NCBI RefSeq assembly: GCF_007678455.1
Contig: NZ_VEEP01000002.1
Span: 43,535 to 107,534, forward strand
From: Cytobacillus oceanisediminis 2691
GTDB taxonomy: Bacteria; Bacillota; Bacilli; Bacillales; Cytobacillaceae
Length of the DNA stretch: 64,000 nt
Direction of reading: 5' to 3'
Part shown: positions 59,173-64,000 of the stretch, piece after piece
How positions within the stretch are numbered: the first letter of the stretch is position 1
Layout of the letters: each line of letters opens with the position of its first letter
The notes under the pieces: generated by a model
The model's database searches: none
The model's input: the letters and a program-made list of their open reading frames with translations, nothing else
Told to the model about the DNA's origin: nothing
Program-made: the position numbers and the translations under genes

Positions 59173-61560
59173 TTACTTAAAGATTAACACTTTACCCACT
59201 GTGCCGTCAGCGCTTTGACCTACTACACGGAATTTCAAGCCGTAAGTAGACACGTTGCGGCCAGCGTCAACCATTCCAGGATTGCTGTAATCTGCGCTAT
59301 CATCAAATAGTGGATTACGCTTCGTATAGTTGTCCTTCATTGTAAACTGACCTGGATAGTTCAAGAACATCTTTTCGGACTTTTCAAGTCCAAATGCAGC
59401 ATCGTGTACTTGATATCGAGTAGAAGCTACAGCTCCATCACTCCAATAATTAGTATGCTGGTCTGCATCCACAACTCCCAGATAACCGTCTCCAGGGTGT
59501 ACACCTGTCCAGTTGTTGTCATAAGATTCATCAACATACCATACGACTAAACCTGGATCGTAAGACATAATTGAAGCTCCACGACGAATATTTTTCAAGC
59601 CTTCATCGACGCCATTATGTGATCTCCACTCAAGAAGATAATAATGATCAGTGGTATACTTTCCATCATGCTTTTCAAACCCATTTAATGAAAATTCAGC
59701 TTCTCCTTCAGCACCATCAGAGAAAACTTCATTTCCATCTGCCGTTACCTTGATGTTATCAGCAAAGAATCCATCTAAATTAGATCCCCAGTCTGTCATG
59801 TAACGTAGTTGAAGCTGGATTTCCTGGCCCGCAAACTTACTTAAATCAATTGTTTCGTGTACCCAGCCATCACTTGATCCAGTATAGCCAGGAAGATTTT
59901 CTTTAATTGCTGGATATCCATTTGGATCCAATGTAGATGTAGTTCGACCGCTCGATAAAGACTCCCATGTTTCCCCACCATCAGTCGATACTTGAACCAT
60001 GGCATAATCCCAATCTTTCTCTATATTGTACCAAGCATCAAAATCAAGAGTTGCAGCATTGGCACCAGTTAAATCGATCGTAGCGAACATCTTGTGATCA
60101 ACTTCATCACCTTTGCCACCATAGTATTCAAATGATCCTTCTGCAGGTTTGTTCAATACGTTCACTTTATCAGGAAGGTTTACTCTTACTGCATCGTTAT
60201 TAGTTCCCTTAGTAACACCTTCGTCAAGTAAAATATTTGTGCCTGCACTTGTAATATCTTCAGAGTTCAATGTTGTCCCACTTAACCAATTACCACCATG
60301 CCATTCCTGAAGTTTTTCCTTTGCATATGGGCTGAATCCTGGAGGCTCTGTCCCACCAATCTTGCCTGCCCAGCTGCCGCTTGCCATAACTGACCAGTAA
60401 GCAACAGCCTCACCGGCACCAGTGTACTGAGTATCATATTCATCCGGCAGTCCTAAATCATGGCCGAATTCGTGAATGAAGACGCCAGCTGCTCCATCTT
60501 CCGGTTCGATGGTGTAATCATACGCGCCTAATGCACCCCCAAAACGATCACTATTGGAAGATCCGCCTGGAACACCAACTAATCCACCAAGATTCCAACG
60601 ATGTGACCAGATTGCATCCCCACCAAGTGAGCCGCCACCTGCTTCTTCACCGACACCTGAATGAATGACCATTAAGTGGTCAATGATACCATCTGGTTCG
60701 TTGTAAACACCGTCTCCATCATAGTCGTCGCGATCCCATACGTCATATTCACTCAAGTCAACATTAGGATCTTGGCCAGCTTTTTTAAGTGCTTCATAAA
60801 CTAACGTACGTGGACGGGCATCACTGCCATCTGGAGCCGGGTAATTACCGCCATAATATGCTGCCGGATGATCAGCTGTGTACCACCCAGCCACTTCACC
60901 ATCAACTGTATAGCTGCCACCTGATTGTTGTTCATAATACTGTTTCATAGAGACGAATTTCTCACCATTTGGACCTTCGTATCCATCTTTACCAAACACC
61001 ATACTTTGGAAATGATCATCAGAATAATCTTTGTAGTAAAAACCTGTTTCTTCTGGTGTTATAGAATTATGTTTATAGTCTGGAAAGTCGATTTTAAGGA
61101 TAAGAACCTTATCTGATCGAACTTCACCGTTGTAACCCTCTTTTTCAACACTATCCACAGTATTCTTCTTAGCCTGTCCGAGTTTATTTCCTTTGCCTTT
61201 AGTCAGGCTATCGCTATTTGGTTTTTCCGTACCTTTTTTAAGCTGTCCAAGAGATTCAGGCAATTTATCCTTGGTTTTACCAGCGTTAGCTGCCTTTTCT
61301 TTCAAATACTTCTGCAATCCCTTTTCCGCCTCAGCAGGAGTTGCATCCTTCGCAATCTTTCCTTCTTTCTTCAACATTTCTATCAATCTCTCATCGTTTG
61401 CGATGCCTAAATCGATTGGTGCTCCTCCGTTGGCCTGGTAGCCTGGTTTTTCAACCGCTTTGACTGTAGCTGGTCCAGCAGACGCGAATGACAGAGTGCT
61501 TGCAAGCATTGCAGTCATCGTAATGCTTGATAGGACCTTTAGACCTAAATTTTTCTTCAA
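59173..61560 (-). CDS. inhA: Immune inhibitor A, secreted M6 zinc metalloprotease
   Basis: A 795-residue exported protease. Homologues cleave antibacterial peptides, matrix proteins and spore-surface components. Signal peptide MKKNLGLKVLSSITMTAMLA is cleaved near FASA. A propeptide of about 100 residues follows. The M6 domain has HEFGHDLGLPDEYD near residue 364 (HExxH plus a third ligand downstream). It is followed by jelly-roll/MAM-like and VEG-type C-terminal regions with DWGSNLDGFFADNIKV. GAGAGGGG before the ATG is a good ribosome site. The upstream 256 bp are AT-rich. Single gene. Confidence 0.95.
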   Translation of the reverse strand: MKKNLGLKVLSSITMTAMLASTLSFASAGPATVKAVEKPGYQANGGAPIDLGIANDERLIEMLKKEGKIAKDATPAEAEKGLQKYLKEKAANAGKTKDKLPESLGQLKKGTEKPNSDSLTKGKGNKLGQAKKNTVDSVEKEGYNGEVRSDKVLILKIDFPDYKHNSITPEETGFYYKDYSDDHFQSMVFGKDGYEGPNGEKFVSMKQYYEQQSGGSYTVDGEVAGWYTADHPAAYYGGNYPAPDGSDARPRTLVYEALKKAGQDPNVDLSEYDVWDRDDYDGDGVYNEPDGIIDHLMVIHSGVGEEAGGGSLGGDAIWSHRWNLGGLVGVPGGSSNSDRFGGALGAYDYTIEPEDGAAGVFIHEFGHDLGLPDEYDTQYTGAGEAVAYWSVMASGSWAGKIGGTEPPGFSPYAKEKLQEWHGGNWLSGTTLNSEDITSAGTNILLDEGVTKGTNNDAVRVNLPDKVNVLNKPAEGSFEYYGGKGDEVDHKMFATIDLTGANAATLDFDAWYNIEKDWDYAMVQVSTDGGETWESLSSGRTTSTLDPNGYPAIKENLPGYTGSSDGWVHETIDLSKFAGQEIQLQLRYMTDWGSNLDGFFADNIKVTADGNEVFSDGAEGEAEFSLNGFEKHDGKYTTDHYYLLEWRSHNGVDEGLKNIRRGASIMSYDPGLVVWYVDESYDNNWTGVHPGDGYLGVVDADQHTNYWSDGAVASTRYQVHDAAFGLEKSEKMFLNYPGQFTMKDNYTKRNPLFDDSADYSNPGMVDAGRNVSTYGLKFRVVGQSADGTVGKVLIFK

Positions 61561-61816
61561 ATTCCTACCCCTCTCCTTAAATGGATTTCAGAATATTTAG
61601 TGCAATACTATTTTAGCAAGTAAACTTTCAATTTACAATATTTTAAATTATCAAATCATTCAACTTTTTTCGCGCAAACTTTCCATATAACTACTAAAAT
61701 CCTCATATAATAGTCCTATAATTCGACATTATAAATTTTAGACTTACGAAACTATTTAATTTTTAAAATAATTTGTATAATGAAGAAAAAGAACTATTAT
61801 TCTTGGAGGTCTCCCT

Positions 61817-62761
61817 ATGATAAAAGTTGGAATCATTGGCCTTGGTGCAATTGGCCAGCGTTTGATAAAAGGGTTTCAGGAGCACGCTGAAACTGAAATT
61901 GCGGTGGTGTGCGACACGTTGGAAGAAAGGGCAAATGAGGTTGCGGCGGAGTTGGGCGATGTACCGGCATTCACGAACCATAAAGAAATGCTTGTAAAGA
62001 CTGATTTGGACCTGGTGTATGTTGCGGTGCCTCCGAAATTTCACCATGCCGTTGCGTCAGATGTAATTCAAAAAGGGATACATATTTTGTGTGAGAAACC
62101 GCTGGCCAATTCGGCAGAGGAAGCTGAGAGTCTATTAAAACAGGCACAGGGTGCGGGTATCGTCCATGCAATGAATTTCCCGCTGAATTACAGTGCCGGC
62201 AGCAGGACTTTTGAAAAGTTAATCAAGGAAAACTACGTGGGAAAACTGAGAAGAGTTCAACTGAAGATGCACTTTCCTGAATGGCCGCGCCCGTGGCAGC
62301 AGAATGCCTGGGTTGCAAGCAAGGAGCAGGGCGGCTATGTACTTGAGGTGGGCGTCCATTTCATCCAGCAAGTGCAGAAGATTTTTGGCGCAGTCGCAGT
62401 AAAGAATGTCCAATTACAATTTCCTGAAGACCCAAAGGCTAGTGAGATTGGAATTTTAGCTATCCTGGAATTAGCTGACGGGACTCCAGTGCTGATTGAT
62501 GGCATGAGCCAAATCGCCGGCAAGGAGGAAATTACCTTTACGGCTTCCGGCAGTGAAGGAACGTTATCATTGCTGAACTGGGGGCAGCTGGAGGGCGGCA
62601 AGCTTGGCGAAGAGATTCTGGCTTTGCAAGCTGATGATTCCCTGACAGATTCATTGATTGATCACCTTATAAAAGCTGTAAAAGGTGATGATGCTACGAT
62701 CATTGATTTTGCTGCAGGGTATGATACACAGGTCGTATTGGAGCAACTGCGGAAAGGCTGA
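61817..62761 (+). CDS. Gfo/Idh/MocA-family NAD(P)-dependent oxidoreductase
   Basis: A 314-residue oxidoreductase. The N-terminal Rossmann motif is VGIIGLGAIGQRLIKG. CEKPLANSAEEAESLL is the conserved EKP signature near residue 95, and VLEVGVHFIQQVQKIFG gives the C-terminal domain His. Substrates in the family are sugars, inositols or dihydrodiols, and the one here is unknown. GGAGG precedes the ATG. Single gene with terminator. Confidence 0.9.
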   Translation: MIKVGIIGLGAIGQRLIKGFQEHAETEIAVVCDTLEERANEVAAELGDVPAFTNHKEMLVKTDLDLVYVAVPPKFHHAVASDVIQKGIHILCEKPLANSAEEAESLLKQAQGAGIVHAMNFPLNYSAGSRTFEKLIKENYVGKLRRVQLKMHFPEWPRPWQQNAWVASKEQGGYVLEVGVHFIQQVQKIFGAVAVKNVQLQFPEDPKASEIGILAILELADGTPVLIDGMSQIAGKEEITFTASGSEGTLSLLNWGQLEGGKLGEEILALQADDSLTDSLIDHLIKAVKGDDATIIDFAAGYDTQVVLEQLRKG

Positions 62762-62793
62762 GAGCGCGATTGCCGCGCTCTCTTTTTTTTTAG
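62761..62793 (+). terminator. Terminator
   Basis: GAGAGCGCG-ATTGC-CGCGCTCTC stem with a long T-run after the Gfo/Idh/MocA gene. Confidence 0.92.
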
Positions 62794-62927
62794 GCTCTTT
62801 TCTCAAACTTTGTTGCTATTGACTACTAAATTGGATTGAATGACCTAGTTTTCTTTATAAAATTCAGGCTTATTATGAGAAAAGAGCTTGCACACTTAAA
62901 AACGAACTGCAAAATTGCTTATAGCAC

Positions 62928-62953
62928 GTTAAAATCGGCTTTAAGATTTTAAC
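62928..62953. other. Inverted repeat GTTAAAATC/GATTTTAAC
   Basis: A perfect 9-bp dyad with an 8-nt spacer (GGCTTTAA) in the gap between a terminator and the Nudix gene end. There is no T-run, and its role is unknown. Confidence 0.6.
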
Positions 62954-62995
62954 AACAATCTTTACGAAAACAGCCTTTTTTTATATTCTCCTTCC

Positions 62996-63490
62996 CTATA
63001 CTTTCCTCCATCCCTCATCCCATTGAAACGCCGTCTTCTCACTACCCGTTCCAGTAAAAATACTCTCTGGATAAGGCAGGGCCAATTCCGGCCTATTTTC
63101 CGCGCTGAAGTAACGAAGTTCGTCCGTCTCACTGTCGATGGGATTGTGTTCACCGCCTCTTACCTTGCAGTCAAACACAAACACCACATACTCGACTTTG
63201 TGGCCGTTAGGGTATTGGTAGCGAAAGTCTTTGCCGCCAAAGACACCCAATATTAATTCAGGGACAACATGGAGACCTGTTTCTTCCCACACTTCTCGGA
63301 CTACAGCCTCCGCAGGTGCTTCGCCTGGTTCAATTGCTCCTGCCGGAAGGCTCCATTTCTCTCCATTGCCTTTATTCTGGAACAGAATCTCTCCTGCTCC
63401 GTTCCTGATGATTCCCGCCACGCTTGGCATGAAGATAAGTTCGCTTCCCACTTTCCTTCTAATCTCTTGATAATACTCTGACATTCCCAT
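62996..63490 (-). CDS. Nudix hydrolase
   Basis: A 164-residue Nudix hydrolase. The Nudix box GAIEPGEAPAEAVVREVWEE followed by TGL matches Gx5Ex7REUxEExGU. It probably removes pyrophosphate from a nucleoside diphosphate derivative. The substrate is unclear. MGMSEYYQEIRRKVG has two possible Met starts, and the first is kept because GGTGG lies at suitable spacing. Confidence 0.9.
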   Translation of the reverse strand: MGMSEYYQEIRRKVGSELIFMPSVAGIIRNGAGEILFQNKGNGEKWSLPAGAIEPGEAPAEAVVREVWEETGLHVVPELILGVFGGKDFRYQYPNGHKVEYVVFVFDCKVRGGEHNPIDSETDELRYFSAENRPELALPYPESIFTGTGSEKTAFQWDEGWRKV

Positions 63491-63623
63491 TTATATCACC
63501 ACCTGAATATCCATTCGCCACCGCTCCAATTTTTCCTTCTTCTGATAAAACCTTTCACCCACGGCATTCACCTACATACTTTATAGAGAATTTATTATGA
63601 ATAAAAATAAGGAGTGTGCCCGT

Positions 63624-63995
63624 ATGAACCCTTATCAGTATTACAACCCAAAGTATTACGACCCGTATACACACTATGATTTTGGTTATCACGCACAGCA
63701 ACAGAATTTTCACGACTTTGACCGACAGCCTGCCCTTGAACGCCGAGTGAACCAGCTTGAACGGCAGTTCCAGGTTCAGAAGACAGAGCTTGACAGACAA
63801 AATAAAGAAATTGCCCGCCAAAACAGGGAGATTGCCAGAATCAATAAGGAAATCAGCCGTATTAACAATGAAATTGCCCGCTTGAATCAAAATGACGAGC
63901 GCCATACCCGCCGTCTAAACCGGTTGAACCAAAGGCTCCGTGCGGTTGAGAACCGACTAAATATCCCATTCCAGGCTACGGATGGTGAGTTTTAA
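63624..63995 (+). CDS. Coiled-coil protein with Tyr/Asn-rich N terminus
   Basis: About 123 residues. The first 40 are rich in Tyr, Asn, His and Pro (MNPYQYYNPKYYDPYTHYD), like spore or capsule surface proteins. The rest is a coiled coil with repeated IARxNKEI/IARLNQN heptads. AAGGAG precedes the ATG at 63624, better than that at 63597. It is probably a spore coat or surface protein, which is inference. Confidence 0.75.
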   Translation: MNPYQYYNPKYYDPYTHYDFGYHAQQQNFHDFDRQPALERRVNQLERQFQVQKTELDRQNKEIARQNREIARINKEISRINNEIARLNQNDERHTRRLNRLNQRLRAVENRLNIPFQATDGEF

Positions 63996-64000
63996 TAACA

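Noticed and set aside
1-64000. tRNA, rRNA, insertion sequence or prophage genes
   Set aside because: No cloverleaf with CCA-adjacent ends, rRNA core sequence, transposase or integrase reading frame was seen; a covariance-model scan would settle it.

Overview
The window looks like a chromosomal segment of a Gram-positive, endospore-former-type Bacillaceae bacterium (Bacillus/Mesobacillus-like). The grounds are AGGAGG-type ribosome binding sites, a SAM (S-box) riboswitch, a SigL-type sigma-54 enhancer-binding regulator, an FNR-type box with the Bacillus half-sites, an immune-inhibitor-A metalloprotease, a YqgT-like LysM/M14 endopeptidase and a RocB homologue. Species cannot be fixed from sequence reading alone. 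No rRNA, tRNA, prophage, IS element or CRISPR-cas locus was seen.

Layout. 1-8761 is a minus-strand fatty/branched acid catabolic block: three AMP-forming acyl-CoA ligases, a CaiB/BaiF (family III) CoA-transferase, a thiolase and an acyl-CoA dehydrogenase. A sigma-54 promoter (8811-8827) and a dyad enhancer site (8888-8906) precede it, and next to it lies a CBS-PAS-PAS-AAA+-Fis activator (9183-11231). A second copy of the same arrangement (sigma-54 promoter 14121-14137, dyad 14176-14194) precedes an SDR 3-hydroxyacyl-CoA dehydrogenase-like gene (13310-14077), so both units are probably one regulon. 11356-13179 is a secreted LysM/FlgD-Ig protein. 15610-18721 is a two-gene operon for a basic, then a very acidic repetitive, secreted protein. 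18823-25366 holds small proteins, two M14 carboxypeptidases and a MBL-hydrolase/TetR autoregulated pair. 26539-28898 is a polar amino acid ABC transporter. 29074-31690 has VOC, MFS and formate/nitrite-transporter family genes.

31754-35628 is a ribose-type ABC transporter behind a SAM riboswitch, which suggests a methionine-salvage substrate such as methylthioribose. 35991-38735 is a TPR-plus-dynamin-like GTPase. 39653-45505 is a redox operon: cytochrome b-like membrane subunit, Nas/Nap-type molybdopterin oxidoreductase, four-cluster ferredoxin subunit, Mrp-type P-loop ATPase, Rieske protein and two small proteins. It is preceded by a perfect FNR/CRP-type box. A convergent gene of unknown function (39110-39619) carries a similar box at the class II activator position. 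46179-63995 contains housekeeping and secreted functions: AcuI-type reductase, histidine phosphatase, split ThrE exporter, MFS, DUF421, OsmC, a frameshifted subtilase, RocB, GlnRS, GNAT, InhA, Gfo/Idh/MocA oxidoreductase, Nudix and a coiled-coil protein.

The most unusual feature is a set of intergenic repeat arrays. Five arrays (1-170, about 4600-4850, 25488-26450, 45805-46012, 57291-58070) have different sequences but nearly the same 51-53 bp period, each built of alternating inverted arms. Three others (9071-9176, 34331-34500, 41468-41590) have a 20-21 bp period and a shared hairpin leader ending in CCAGTTCGC; a fourth short one (14287-14340) has a 21-22 bp period. Together they fill most of the larger gene-free gaps and do not look like CRISPR.
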